Positions 8,601 through 16,637 of a stretch of 64,000 nt of DNA are shown piece by piece. The position numbers and the translations under genes are program-made. Within the stretch, counting starts at the first letter, position 1. Each line of letters begins with the position of its first letter. Where the stretch lies: contig NZ_AUGL01000007.1 in assembly GCF_000422645.1 (NCBI RefSeq), positions 181,620 through 245,619 of the forward strand, in the 5' to 3' direction. Under the pieces are notes generated by a model that had not been told where the DNA came from, made no database searches, and worked only from the letters and a program-made list of their open reading frames with translations. The stretch comes from Ferrimonas futtsuensis DSM 18154 (GTDB taxonomy: Bacteria; Pseudomonadota; Gammaproteobacteria; Enterobacterales; Shewanellaceae).

Positions 8601-10558
8601 CACGCTACTACGATACCCTGCAGCGGTTGTGTAAATCCTATCGCCCTGAGTTGGGTGCCTCGGTATTTGGTTATAACACACAACGCCAACTTGCCTGGCG
8701 AGCCGAGGGGGCATCTGTATCCAGCAGCGGCTGCAGCACCAGTGGCTTAAGCTCTAGCCAGCAAGTGCATTATGGTTATAACAACCTCGGCACTCTCTCA
8801 CTGGAAAACTTCCCTGACAGCACGGGTGATAAAACCTACGGTTATGACGAAAATGGCAACCTGACTTCTCTGGGTAACGGTTTTAGCAATTGGAGTTACG
8901 GCTACAACAGTCTGAACCTATTGCGCACTGAAACTCTGTCTGTAGATGGTAAGAGCTATGGTGTAGTGTGGGATTACGACGCCTTAGGACAACAGTCTTC
9001 TGTTACTTACCCCTCAGGCCGCATTGTAGATCTACAACCCAACGCCTTAGGTCAGCCAACCCGTGCAGGCAATTACGCCACGAATGCCAAATACCATCCA
9101 AGTGGAGCTCTGACCAGCTTCACCTATGGTAATGGAGTTAACTACAGCCAAAGCTACGACTCTTTCGGACGGCCAGAACTGTTGGAACATAGTGGTAGCC
9201 AGGATGTAGTCTCTCTGACATACGACTATGACAATGCAGACAATCTGATTGGACTTACTGATGGAATCGAATCGTCCAACAGTCTCTACAGTTTTGACTA
9301 TGATGGTTCTCACCGCCTGACTCAAGTTCGAGGCTCTTGGGGCCTAGCTAACTTTAGTTACGATGGTCAGGGCAATTTGCTGACCAAGGCATTAGGTAAT
9401 CAGTCTCTCACGTTGACTTACGATACGGACAAGAATCGTCTTGCCTCTATAAGTGGCAGCAAGGCACAGAGCTTCAGTTACGACAATCGCGGAAATACTA
9501 CCAATAACGGTCGTTTTTCCCTTACCTACAACCTGGGTAATATGGTCACCAGCGCCAATGGCAACCAGTATACCTACGATGGCCAGGGCAAACGGATAAA
9601 GACTGTCTCCGCTGCTGGGAAAACCACCTACTCACTCTACTCCCAAGGAGGGAAATTACTTCATAAAGCCGATCCTGCATCGGCAACTAAGAAGAGTACC
9701 GATTACGTTTATCTGGGCAACAAACTAATTGCCAAGGTCGACAACGCACCGGATATCCCAGCTACTCCGTCTTCTATAATTACCCCCAGCACAGACACCA
9801 ATGGTTCGTTTTTAGTGAGTTGGTCTTCGGTCACCGGTGCATCCAAGTACACCCTGTCTGAGCAAGTTAATAGTGGAACCTGGAAACAAATCGACGGAAA
9901 CCTGACATCAACATCTAAAACTATCTCAGGCAAAAACACTGCCACCTACAGATACCGAGTCAATGCGTGCAATGTTTCGGGTTGCGGAAGTTATAAGTAC
10001 AGTAGCAATACTACGGTCGTACGCACTCCAGGTTCTATTAGCTACCCCAGCAGCACCGCCAATGGCAGTGCCACCATCTCTTGGAGCTATGTCTCCGGAG
10101 CGACAAGTTACCAGCTGCAAAGACTCTCCAGCAGCAAATGGAGCACCGTATACAGCGGTTCCTCCACCTCAAAAGCACTGTCAGGAATGTCTGCCGGAAG
10201 TTATCGATTCCGTGTACGTGCTTGCAAAGACAGTATTTGCGGCAACTACAAAGAGAGCTACTCAGTACTCAAAGTTATTTCGCCAAACGTTAACCTGCGC
10301 TGGCTTCAGAGCTCAGTGCCAACCGTTGCCAGCGATGCTCAAGTTTCTTGGACTGCAGACGGGGCGGACTACTGTACTAGTAATGACTTCGAAAGAGGCA
10401 AAACGTTAGCGGCTTCAGGAACTGCCTGGGCCACTGCCTTCAGCTACCCCACTTCTACAGTCAGCATCACCTGTTATTGGGGAAGCATTTCAAAAACAGA
10501 TTCTGCGTCTATTCAGGTGGATAGCAACAGCATTGGTGGAGGAGGGTTTGGATTCTAA
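5678..10558 (+). CDS. Secreted RHS/YD-repeat protein with C-terminal fibronectin-like domains
   Basis: A 1626-residue protein starting at GTG behind a good AAGGAG. Residues 1-23 form a Sec signal peptide (KKRAVHVLLMAAFACSATA). A beta-rich N-terminal region follows, then many YD/RHS repeats (for example YEYHTNGNLKRI, YDYDNADNLIGL, YTYDGQGKRIKT) from about residue 305 to the DYVYLGNKLIAKVDN motif near 1340. In most RHS proteins that motif leads into the conserved core. Here it is followed instead by two fibronectin type III-like domains (about 1360-1535), a third Ig-like module, and a Gly-rich end. RHS repeats build a closed shell around a toxin cassette. The missing core lies in the next gene. 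Base composition is poorer in GC than the core genome. Confidence 0.88.
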   Translation: MTTNKKRAVHVLLMAAFACSATAMDSIEPGDSSYPQLEVRDYGYNFLEKNDIKADIPTLTTSLLGDKIDYFSGSISFEQVDVSIPGNFDIPVNITRTLGDPDGWHRGTREFGNWSLSIPHISSTYITDKSGNYKTAYWPNGKACRSQLNSNPKFSAQSGSFGTILWSYSADGDNYWSGDSLSIPGHGSVKFTEKVGDSTHKRYNKNNWPVSCYDTPAGHEGFIVTTDNGNTYTFSQRKDVESIKPFNLVPASSTVPCEDGSSLNPCSPETLSIPGDAPESAQHKMFRTFMLISKVEDIHGNWVKYEYHTNGNLKRIHSSDNREITLTYNPEGYVEQITANDKVWNYNYDFYSLPTLERVTLPDNTHWDFEYDKHSSGGNGMWHRTYHLLSAQAPVGGIGCIETGAQEYISIKHPQGAKGTFTLQRICHGTSNVPKIHKFNSQLRTYETYWIEPEKQLHSIVTKSLDLNGDEPYVWNYQYSRKKGVFRGDTPGSDSKFTSDISGLNTADYNRTTVIYPDNSTKMMYFDRRHGYSYGNMTHEVSYSPTGTKMQLVTHSYEDGNDYGSTLEYLEVDYTEDNFAGIDLYEGWSATKQQRKTSVVTQLYDGGSSTDYASYFSDFNQYDRHRITKQQGPSGTRYFKVDFLHDTAKGLLNLPIKHYVSSSQSFGSPFKETVYKSGTNLPYLEKVFGQTLRTNEYNTDGTLKKISYDGSNRYESFSNYYRGKPTTVTLPCAATNGCGTANGSNANTIIAKLEVNPDGTTKSVTDFKGNKTSYTYNTVGWLTGVNFADSSWADKSIDYHVVTAANDGLLGSSIPIGSLRQTISQGNLRSISYYDLLLRKIFTVEKDVTISGTTRYQHFEYDHDNRQTLASMPSTAVLDRTDIKSEYDALGRLAKQIRTDNNSVSSITQKVYLSENRIQEIDALGNVITTKFRAFSSPGYDMAIHIDAPDSDAISIGYNLYNQITNIEQGGITESRYYDTLQRLCKSYRPELGASVFGYNTQRQLAWRAEGASVSSSGCSTSGLSSSQQVHYGYNNLGTLSLENFPDSTGDKTYGYDENGNLTSLGNGFSNWSYGYNSLNLLRTETLSVDGKSYGVVWDYDALGQQSSVTYPSGRIVDLQPNALGQPTRAGNYATNAKYHPSGALTSFTYGNGVNYSQSYDSFGRPELLEHSGSQDVVSLTYDYDNADNLIGLTDGIESSNSLYSFDYDGSHRLTQVRGSWGLANFSYDGQGNLLTKALGNQSLTLTYDTDKNRLASISGSKAQSFSYDNRGNTTNNGRFSLTYNLGNMVTSANGNQYTYDGQGKRIKTVSAAGKTTYSLYSQGGKLLHKADPASATKKSTDYVYLGNKLIAKVDNAPDIPATPSSIITPSTDTNGSFLVSWSSVTGASKYTLSEQVNSGTWKQIDGNLTSTSKTISGKNTATYRYRVNACNVSGCGSYKYSSNTTVVRTPGSISYPSSTANGSATISWSYVSGATSYQLQRLSSSKWSTVYSGSSTSKALSGMSAGSYRFRVRACKDSICGNYKESYSVLKVISPNVNLRWLQSSVPTVASDAQVSWTADGADYCTSNDFERGKTLAASGTAWATAFSYPTSTVSITCYWGSISKTDSASIQVDSNSIGGGGFGF

Positions 10559-10599
10559 CCCTCACTTACCCACCCTGGTTTTGATATAAAGGAACATAT

Positions 10600-11496
10600 A
10601 TGAACTTTTTACGAACAACTTTAATACTGCTGCTGTCAATGATGACGACACTGCAGTTGGCAGTGGCAGAAACCGTCACCTATGTTCACACCGACGCACT
10701 TGGCTCACCTGTGGCTGAAACCGACTTCAGTGGCAAGATCCTTTGGCAAGAGCACTACTCGCCCTATGGAGAGCGAGTCAACAACTCATCCTCAACAAAC
10801 GATATCGGTTTTACCGGCCATGAATTCGACCTTGATACCGGTCTGACCTATATGCAGGCTCGATACTATGATCCAGTCATAGGTCGGTTCTACTCCAATG
10901 ATCCTTTAGGATTCAGAGATGTACATAGCTTTAATCGCTATGCATATGCGAATAACAATCCATATAAGTACGTTGATCCTGATGGTAGGTACGTGAGAGT
11001 TGCGCATGTTTCTCCAGGTTTTGGGTTAGGCGCTGCCGGACACACATTCCTGGGTAACGGTGACAAAGCGTATTCAACAGCTATAAACGTATCTGGATTA
11101 GCTGTTGGTAATTTTGACAGTGTTGTACAAGGGTATTTAAAGTCGGGACGAAACGTGACAGTATATACATTGGAGCGTCAAAGCTCATCGGTTATGGAGG
11201 GCAAGATTAACGACATATTAAAAGATTATGACCCGGGAGTATATTTCCCGTTGGGAAATAATTGCTCCGATGCAGTTGTTGATATTCTTAACAAAGCAGG
11301 AGCAATGGAAGGCAATACTTCCCAGTTAGGAGCGCTCACACCCGATGGTACTGCTAACTCCCCTACATCAGTTAACGGATACCTTAACCAGGAGTTTCAA
11401 GCAAATCAAGGTCACGGAGTGGTGAAGGGTTTGCAAGTTCACAGGGTCTCTGGCCGAATCGAGTCTAAGAAATTGGAGAAAGAGTTAGATGATTAA
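10600..11496 (+). CDS. Secreted RHS-core protein with papain-like C-terminal cassette
   Basis: A 298-residue protein that starts 41 bases after the large RHS gene with its own signal peptide (about 1-24, ending AVAE). It opens with YVHTDALGSPVAETD and continues through the RHS core (GHEFDLDTGLTYMQARYYDP, DPLGF, NRYAYANNNPYKYVDPDG), ending at residue 129. This is the segment missing from the upstream protein. The last ~170 residues are the variable cassette. They have AAGHTFLG (His148) and later NNCSDAVVDILNKAG (Cys222). A His-then-Cys order suggests a circularly permuted NlpC/P60 or LRAT-like papain fold, so a hydrolase or amidase toxin is possible. That assignment is tentative. Confidence 0.8.
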   Translation: MNFLRTTLILLLSMMTTLQLAVAETVTYVHTDALGSPVAETDFSGKILWQEHYSPYGERVNNSSSTNDIGFTGHEFDLDTGLTYMQARYYDPVIGRFYSNDPLGFRDVHSFNRYAYANNNPYKYVDPDGRYVRVAHVSPGFGLGAAGHTFLGNGDKAYSTAINVSGLAVGNFDSVVQGYLKSGRNVTVYTLERQSSSVMEGKINDILKDYDPGVYFPLGNNCSDAVVDILNKAGAMEGNTSQLGALTPDGTANSPTSVNGYLNQEFQANQGHGVVKGLQVHRVSGRIESKKLEKELDD

Positions 11497-11599
11497 AAGG
11501 CAGATTATTAGAATTATTCTAATTCTATTGTTCTTCGTTATATTTCTTTATATTTTGTCGATGCCTCTTGATATGAGCCTGTTTCAAGAGATTAATTAA
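11489..11599 (+). CDS. 36-residue membrane ORF overlapping the RHS cassette, possible immunity peptide
   Basis: ATG at 11489 overlaps the stop of the RHS-core gene by 8 bases (ATGATTAA), and the frame closes with TAA at 11597-11599. The peptide starts MIKRQIIRI, continues as an Ile/Leu/Phe-rich helix of about 17 residues (positions 6-23) and ends in a short polar tail. It would be a single-span inner-membrane protein with N terminus inside. Overlapping small genes directly after an RHS toxin tip commonly encode immunity. The ORF is too short for certainty, and a terminator follows at once. Confidence 0.45.
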   Translation: MIKRQIIRIILILLFFVIFLYILSMPLDMSLFQEIN

Positions 11600-11605
11600 G
11601 GATAA

Positions 11606-11642
11606 GACAGAAAGAGCCCCGCTCGCGGGGCTTTTTTCTGTC
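11606..11642. terminator. Rho-independent terminator after the RHS operon
   Basis: AGCCCCGC (11615-11622) pairs with GCGGGGCT (11625-11632), followed by a T run. Flanking GACAG/CTGTC and A/T runs extend the stem, so it could work in both directions. Confidence 0.9.
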
Positions 11643-11648
11643 TGCTTG

Positions 11649-11736
11649 TGGCCAATTCTGAGCGGAACGCTGGCCAACCTGGGACGAACGGGTGGCCAGT
11701 TTTGGCCGGAACAGTGGTCGAGTTGGGGTGGAATAT
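11649..11736. repeat. Four tandem 22-bp repeats, remnant end of an IS21-family element
   Basis: Four consecutive units of exactly 22 bases begin at 11649, 11671, 11693 and 11715. Each starts TGGCCA or TGGTCG and has GGAAC-, CGAAC- or GGAAT-like bases near its end. Multiple direct repeats with TGGCC and CGGAA blocks are typical of the ends of IS21-type elements, where they bind the IstA transposase. No istA or istB gene is visible here, so this is a relic of a deleted element. Confidence 0.7.
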
Positions 11737-12466
11737 ACAATTGCCTCCGCTTACATCTAGGCCCTTCGACAGCTTGAGCTCTGCGAAGCAGATATAGCGA
11801 GCCGTATCATGCAAACCCTGAGTGTTCGTCTTTGAGCTCAAGTTCGCCGGAGAGCCAAAACAGAAGCGGGGATCATCTCAGTGATGTGGCGCCATATTCG
11901 TACCCTCCGACGCATTCTGATTGATCATGACATAAGGTCATTCAATCAGGAGCAACGACTATAACTGGCGCCGCTGCGGTCATTGGTCGACAAGCTACGG
12001 TATGACTCCTTATTACTCAGAATCGGGACTCGGTGAAAGAAGAGCCGCTGGTGACTATGAACTTTATTTCGGGTGAGCCCTGACCTGAGACGCAAATCGG
12101 ACTCTGCATGGCTGCCCAGCATCAGGCTTTATTACTTTCCTACAAATAGTCAAATCGAATAGCAGTGATGGACGACTGTACAAGTCGTAAGCCTGCCAGA
12201 ATGAAAGGGCGATTTTGTAAAGGTCAATGTTGAAATTAGCTTCCTAAGGTCTTGCTTTAAGCACACCTTTACATTCTTTTATTATTTTGTACATATCGAA
12301 AACTTTAAAGTGGGCAGTTATGGCTTGGCTTGGCTGACCTAGATTTCTTTCATACTTACCTAAGCTTGGGTTTTTATAGAGATATCTATCTTTACCCACC
12401 CAGAACCGCGGTTGACACTCTCCTCCATAGAATAGGAGCTCCTGATTCAAAACGGAGAGACCCACC
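11737..12466. other. Degenerate intergenic region at the right edge of the island
   Basis: No intact gene. The plus-strand frame between about 11761 and 12050 reads as protein-like stretches broken by several stops (LRQLELCEADIASRIMQTL, then LRSLVDKLRYDSLLLRIG), which suggests a decayed gene I cannot name. From about 12140 the sequence is AT-rich. Near 12,420 composition changes to that of the GC-rich core, and the promoter of the next gene must lie here. A GGAG-containing ribosome binding site is at 12452-12460. Confidence 0.4.
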
Positions 12467-12823
12467 ATGCGCAACCTGATCCTTTCCCTGCTGCTGGCGC
12501 TGCCGCTGACCCTGCAGGCCGGTGAAGCCAACGAACTGGCCCAGGAGATGACCGACCGCCTCACCCAGGCCCTGTCGTTGACCGAGTCACAACAAGCCGA
12601 GGTCCTGGCGCAGCAGACCCGCTTCAGTGACACCCTGCTCTCCCTGAAACAGAGCGGCGGCAGCCGCCGTGACAAGGGACGGCAGATGCGCGATGCCGCC
12701 GCAGCCAGGGATGACGCGCTCAAGTCGGTTCTCACCGAGGCACAGTGGCAGGAGTATGAGGTGATTCGCGATGAGCAGAAACAGCAGATGCGCGAGCAGA
12801 TGAAACAGCGGCGCAGCAACTGA
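12467..12823 (+). CDS. Periplasmic LTxxQ-motif protein (Spy/CpxP-like)
   Basis: A 118-residue protein with a clear signal peptide (MRNLILSLLLALPLTLQA). The mature part is helical and highly charged, with two LTxxQ-type motifs: LTESQQ (about residue 37) and LTEAQWQEYE (about 87). These define the Spy/CpxP family of periplasmic chaperones and envelope-stress sensors, although this protein is shorter than E. coli Spy or CpxP and lacks other strong identity. The stop lies 39 bases before acpH on the same strand, so co-transcription is possible. The exact function is not established. Confidence 0.7.
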   Translation: MRNLILSLLLALPLTLQAGEANELAQEMTDRLTQALSLTESQQAEVLAQQTRFSDTLLSLKQSGGSRRDKGRQMRDAAAARDDALKSVLTEAQWQEYEVIRDEQKQQMREQMKQRRSN

Positions 12824-12862
12824 GGCCTTGCCGCTGCCGCGCCCGGGGGCTAAGGTGGGTCC

Positions 12863-13465
12863 ATGAACTTCCTGGCCCACCTGCATCTGGCCCACATTAC
12901 CGACACCAGCCTGGCCGGCGCCCTGGCCGGGGATCTGGTCAAGGGCCCCATCGACCACCTGCCCCAGCCTCTGCAGCAGGGGATCTGGCTGCACCGTCAG
13001 TTGGACAGCCACATCGATGCCCAACCGCAGATGCAGGCCCTCAGGGCGCTGTTCCCCCACCCCTACCGTCGCACCGCCGGCATCCTGCTGGACATGGCGT
13101 TCGACCACCAGTTGGCCAGTCACTGGGCCGGTTACCATGGGGACTCATTAGATCATTTTTGCCGGCAGAGTTACCACACCCTGCTGACCGACCCTCAGCT
13201 TCCCCAGGTTGGCCACCGGCTGGTCAGCAACATGGCCAGGGGCGACTGGCTGGGCAGTTACCGCTACCGCGAGGGGATCACCCTGGCAGTTAAGGGGATC
13301 AGTCGCCGCCTGAGCCGGCCGCAGCTGCTGGAAGGAGGCGACAGCGTGCTGTGGCAACACCAGGACGTTATCTTCGACACCTTCGAGGAGCTCTACCCCC
13401 AGATGATGGACTATGCCCGCCAGAGGGCGCTGGAGTGGCCGGGAATCCAGGATTCGGTGGGCTAG
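12863..13465 (+). CDS. acpH: Acyl carrier protein phosphodiesterase
   Basis: A 200-residue protein matching AcpH in length and motifs: N-terminal MNFLAHLHLA, GALAGDLVKG, the HRQLDSHID metal-site region and GILLDMAFDHQLA. AcpH hydrolyses the phosphopantetheine prosthetic group off holo-ACP in the cytoplasm, a turnover reaction in fatty-acid metabolism. The ATG follows AAGGTGGG at proper spacing. The gene ends in a 3-base convergent overlap with the Lrp-type regulator. Confidence 0.9.
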   Translation: MNFLAHLHLAHITDTSLAGALAGDLVKGPIDHLPQPLQQGIWLHRQLDSHIDAQPQMQALRALFPHPYRRTAGILLDMAFDHQLASHWAGYHGDSLDHFCRQSYHTLLTDPQLPQVGHRLVSNMARGDWLGSYRYREGITLAVKGISRRLSRPQLLEGGDSVLWQHQDVIFDTFEELYPQMMDYARQRALEWPGIQDSVG

Positions 13466-13890
13466 AGCCACTCATTCATCACCACGTGGGTGGTGATCTT
13501 CACCACCGAGGGCAGATCGTTGATCTCGGCGCGAATCTCGTGGAGGCGCTGCATCGAGTCCATCTTGACGAACACCAGCAGATCGATGTGGCCGCTGATG
13601 CCGTGGCAACTCATCACCTCGGGGATCTGGCGAATCACATCGATGATGTCCAGGCAGCTCTTATCCTCATGGATGATCTCGAAGTAGGCACTGATCCCCG
13701 ACAGCATGGATTGCTGGATCTGGGCCCGGTAGCCCCGAATCACCCCGCGCTGCTCCAGCTTCTTGATCCGTTCTGACACCGAGGAGCGCGCCAGATTGAC
13801 CTTGTCGGCGATGGCGGCCACCGGCTGACGCGCATCCAGGCGCAGCTCCGCCAGGATCGCCTGATCGAATGAGTCCAGAGTTTGGGGCAT
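13462..13890 (-). CDS. Lrp/AsnC family transcriptional regulator
   Basis: A 142-residue regulator. Residues 1-60 form the winged helix-turn-helix (LDSFDQAILAELRLDARQ, then VNLARSSVSERIKKLEQRGVI). Residues 65-140 form the RAM/AsnC ligand-binding domain (IIHEDKSCLDIIDVI, HGISGHIDLLVFVKM). The ATG at 13890 has AGGAGA 7 bases upstream; the frame continues to 14010 but that extension is unlikely. It is divergent from a YjeH-type amino-acid exporter with about 130 bases between. In other bacteria such Lrp-like regulators control the neighbouring exporter in response to amino acids, which is the likely role here. Confidence 0.88.
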   Translation of the reverse strand: MPQTLDSFDQAILAELRLDARQPVAAIADKVNLARSSVSERIKKLEQRGVIRGYRAQIQQSMLSGISAYFEIIHEDKSCLDIIDVIRQIPEVMSCHGISGHIDLLVFVKMDSMQRLHEIRAEINDLPSVVKITTHVVMNEWL

Positions 13891-14021
13891 CGGTTTTCTC
13901 CTGTCGGTGACAGCCGACGATCCGTCGGCAAACTCCGATAGTTTGCGTGCCATTTCCGACGCCGACAAGAGAAAATTCGGCGTACACTTGCCTCTATTAT
14001 CCCTTAACACCAGAACCAGTC

Positions 14022-15251
14022 ATGACCGAATTGAAAGGCACCATAGGGCGCTGGCAGGGGGTGGGACTGATCACCACCTCCCTGCTGGGCACCAGCGTAT
14101 TCATCCTGCCGGAGCTCACCGTCAAAATGGCGGGAGAGGGCGCCATGTGGGCCTGGATGCTGCTGGTGGGCGCCATCCTGCCCCTGGCGCTGATCTTCGC
14201 CGAACTGGGCAAACGCTTCCCCAACGCCGGCGGCCCCTCCCACTTCGTCCAGCTGGCGTTCGGTCGCCGCCTGGGCACCAGTGTGGGTATGCTGTTCCTG
14301 ATGGCCGCCCCCATCGGCACCCCGGCGGCGATCATGATGACCTTCGAGTTTATCCGCCCGCTGGTGCACCTGGAAGGCAGTGCCCTGCTGCTGGCCCAGT
14401 TGGGGATGCTGGCCGGGCTGTGGCTGATCAATGTGCGCGGCATGCAGCTCTCCAGCTCCCTGCAACTGGGGCTGACCCTGGCGATCCTGGCGGTGGTACT
14501 GGGGGTCAGTGGCGGCCTGTCCCTGCCCAGCGGGGAGCTGCCCCAATTTACCCCGGGCGTCTGGGGCGCCTTTGCCCTGGCGCTGTGGGCCTACCTGGGC
14601 GTGGAGGTGGTCAGCCATCTGTCCGCCGAATTTAAGCGCCCAGAGCGGGACTTTGTGCCGGCCATGGTGATCGCCACCCTGCTGGTGGCCGCCATCTACC
14701 TGCTCTGCACCGCCCTGATTCAATCGCTCCCCGCCGGGGAAGGCCTGGCCATGGTGCGCCTGTTCAACCATGTGCTGGGCGGCGGCGGTGAGCTGGTGGT
14801 CGGAGTGCTGGGCACCGCCGCCGGCATCGCCACGGTCAATACCTATCTGGCAGGCATGTCCCGCCTGGGCTGGAGCCTGGCCCAGGAGAAGCAGCTGCCG
14901 CCGCTGTTCGCCAGACTCAATCGCCATCGGGTGCCCGCCCTGGGGCTTGGGGTGCTGCTGTCGGTAGTGGCCGGTTCTCTGGTATTGGCCCACGGTTTTG
15001 GCTGGGGCTTTGAAACCCTGCTGGAAGCGGTCAATGGGGTATTCGTGGTGATCTACCTGCTCTCCATGCTGGCCGCCTGGCGTCTGTTGCCCGGCCGCTT
15101 CCGTCTCAAGGCCGCCAGCGGCAGCATCGCCTGCCTGCTGTTCGCCTGGTCTCTGGGCGGGGCCATGGTCTACGGCGCCCTGATCTTCCTCGGCGTCTGG
15201 TGGTGGCAGGGGCTGCGCGCCAAATGGCTGAAGCCTTGCCTGGAGCGCTGA
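14022..15251 (+). CDS. yjeH: APC-family amino-acid exporter, YjeH type
   Basis: A 409-residue inner-membrane protein with about 12 hydrophobic segments. It starts MTELKGTIGRWQGVGLITTS and has the APC motif GTSVFILPELT in the first helix region, as in E. coli YjeH, which exports methionine and branched-chain amino acids. ATG 14022 matches the family start; the upstream frame to 13947 is not protein-like, and the ribosome binding site is weak. The divergent Lrp-type regulator supports an amino-acid role. The precise substrate is inferred. Confidence 0.82.
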   Translation: MTELKGTIGRWQGVGLITTSLLGTSVFILPELTVKMAGEGAMWAWMLLVGAILPLALIFAELGKRFPNAGGPSHFVQLAFGRRLGTSVGMLFLMAAPIGTPAAIMMTFEFIRPLVHLEGSALLLAQLGMLAGLWLINVRGMQLSSSLQLGLTLAILAVVLGVSGGLSLPSGELPQFTPGVWGAFALALWAYLGVEVVSHLSAEFKRPERDFVPAMVIATLLVAAIYLLCTALIQSLPAGEGLAMVRLFNHVLGGGGELVVGVLGTAAGIATVNTYLAGMSRLGWSLAQEKQLPPLFARLNRHRVPALGLGVLLSVVAGSLVLAHGFGWGFETLLEAVNGVFVVIYLLSMLAAWRLLPGRFRLKAASGSIACLLFAWSLGGAMVYGALIFLGVWWWQGLRAKWLKPCLER

Positions 15252-15270
15252 CGCGCCAGGCTCAAATAGA

Positions 15271-15298
15271 AAAAGGTGCCCCGAGGGCACCTTTTTTC
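15271..15298. terminator. Bidirectional terminator between convergent genes
   Basis: GGTGCCC (15275-15281) and GGGCACC (15285-15291) form a stem flanked by AAAA and TTTTTT, serving both the exporter gene and the convergent polyferredoxin gene. Confidence 0.9.
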
Positions 15299-15301
15299 TT
15301 G

Positions 15302-16516
15302 TTAATGCCCCAGGAAACCCAGGTTGTTCAACAACACACTACGAAACTCGGGGTCGGTGCTGCTCTGCCACAGGTCCGCCCCATGGAGCAGGAAGGGCAA
15401 CACCAGCATCACCAGCATCAGCCACAGCACCAGGGCCAGGGGCGACAAAGGTAACCTATGACCGGGCAGGCTAACGGTCACCGCCCCCTTCACCGGACAG
15501 GCGCTGACACAGCGCTGACAACTGTTGCACTCATCGCTGTGAACCGTGCCCCGTCTGTCCACCGGAATTCCCGCCGGACAGGCTCGGGTGCACTTGTCGC
15601 AGGCCATCCCCTTGGCCTCCTTGAGGCAACGCTGTGGGTTACGACGCACCTTGAAGGGACTCAGCAGGCCACCGATGGCCAGCCAGGCACCGTAGGGGCA
15701 GAGGTAACGGCACAGGGCACCCCGGCGCAGGGCCATCACCGCCACCACCAGCACCACACACAGGGCGGTCACCAGGGTCGGGCTGGCAAACAGGTACCAC
15801 ATCTTCAGATCCGCCGCCTGATGATACCGGCCATTGAGGAAGCCGACGGATCCCTGGCCCCCCAGACTGAGGACGATGGCAATGATGCCACCGAGCAAGA
15901 TGTATTTCAGCGAGCGCAGCGGCCAATCCAGCCAGGCGGGCGGCGTCAGCTTGGCGGGCCAGAATTTCAGACGGAACTGGTAGAGTCGCTCCCCTACCCA
16001 CCCCAGAGGACAGATCCAGCCACAGAAGGCACGCTTGACCCCAAGGCTCACCAGCAGGGTCAGCAGCAGCAGGATCACCCCGGCGGGGTGATGGCCGTCC
16101 CAGTAGCCTTCGACCAGCCAGGCCTGCAGCTGGATTCCGGCGGCGATGGGCAAAAAGCCATCCACCAGATCCGGCCGGGCGATCCAGGGGATGCCGTCCC
16201 ACAGCTGCATCACATGCAGGGCGTACTGGACGGCGATGGCGCCAAAGGAGAGGGCACAAGCCGCCTGGGCGTAACCGCGCCACTGATCCACCCTTTTCAG
16301 GGCCGGAGGCGGCAGGGTCACCAGGGCCGAAGTCAGCACCATCAGTGCCGCCAGCAACAAAAAAGCCCCCCACACCAGGGGTGCCAGGGAGAGAACCCAG
16401 GCGGTCAACGCCAGGGCGGCGGCGGGAAACCAGCCCATCTTGGGCCAACGGCTCAGCAGCAGCCAGGCGCCCAGGGCGGCAAACAGAGCCAAGGAGAGGA
16501 GTTCGGTAATGGTCAC
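15302..16516 (-). CDS. Membrane polyferredoxin, NapH/NosR-C-terminal-like
   Basis: A 404-residue inner-membrane protein with several hydrophobic segments and cysteine motifs of the NapH/NosR type. There are two membrane-edge CxxxCP motifs, CGWICP (165-170) and CRYLCP (269-274). Two 4Fe-4S ferredoxin motifs follow: CDKCTRACP (306-314, with Cys297 nearby) and CNSCQRCVSACP (330-341). Such proteins pass electrons from quinol or cytosolic donors to periplasmic reductases. No reductase, NapG or NosR partner is next to it, so the acceptor is unknown. A divergent TetR regulator 171 bases away may control it. Confidence 0.82.
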   Translation of the reverse strand: MTITELLSLALFAALGAWLLLSRWPKMGWFPAAALALTAWVLSLAPLVWGAFLLLAALMVLTSALVTLPPPALKRVDQWRGYAQAACALSFGAIAVQYALHVMQLWDGIPWIARPDLVDGFLPIAAGIQLQAWLVEGYWDGHHPAGVILLLLTLLVSLGVKRAFCGWICPLGWVGERLYQFRLKFWPAKLTPPAWLDWPLRSLKYILLGGIIAIVLSLGGQGSVGFLNGRYHQAADLKMWYLFASPTLVTALCVVLVVAVMALRRGALCRYLCPYGAWLAIGGLLSPFKVRRNPQRCLKEAKGMACDKCTRACPAGIPVDRRGTVHSDECNSCQRCVSACPVKGAVTVSLPGHRLPLSPLALVLWLMLVMLVLPFLLHGADLWQSSTDPEFRSVLLNNLGFLGH

Positions 16517-16637
16517 AATGTTCTATCCAATTGTCCTGTGGTCACTTTTTTTGCCTCTTTCCTGAGAAAATGACCGCGATCCCAACCCGGACAGTCTAAT
16601 TTGCTCCCTGCCCCTCACCTAAGGACAATGGGGGCCC

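Noticed and set aside
11761..12050. Possible gene in the island edge
   Set aside because: The frame is protein-like in parts but has several in-frame stops, and I cannot name its family; noted only as a decayed region.
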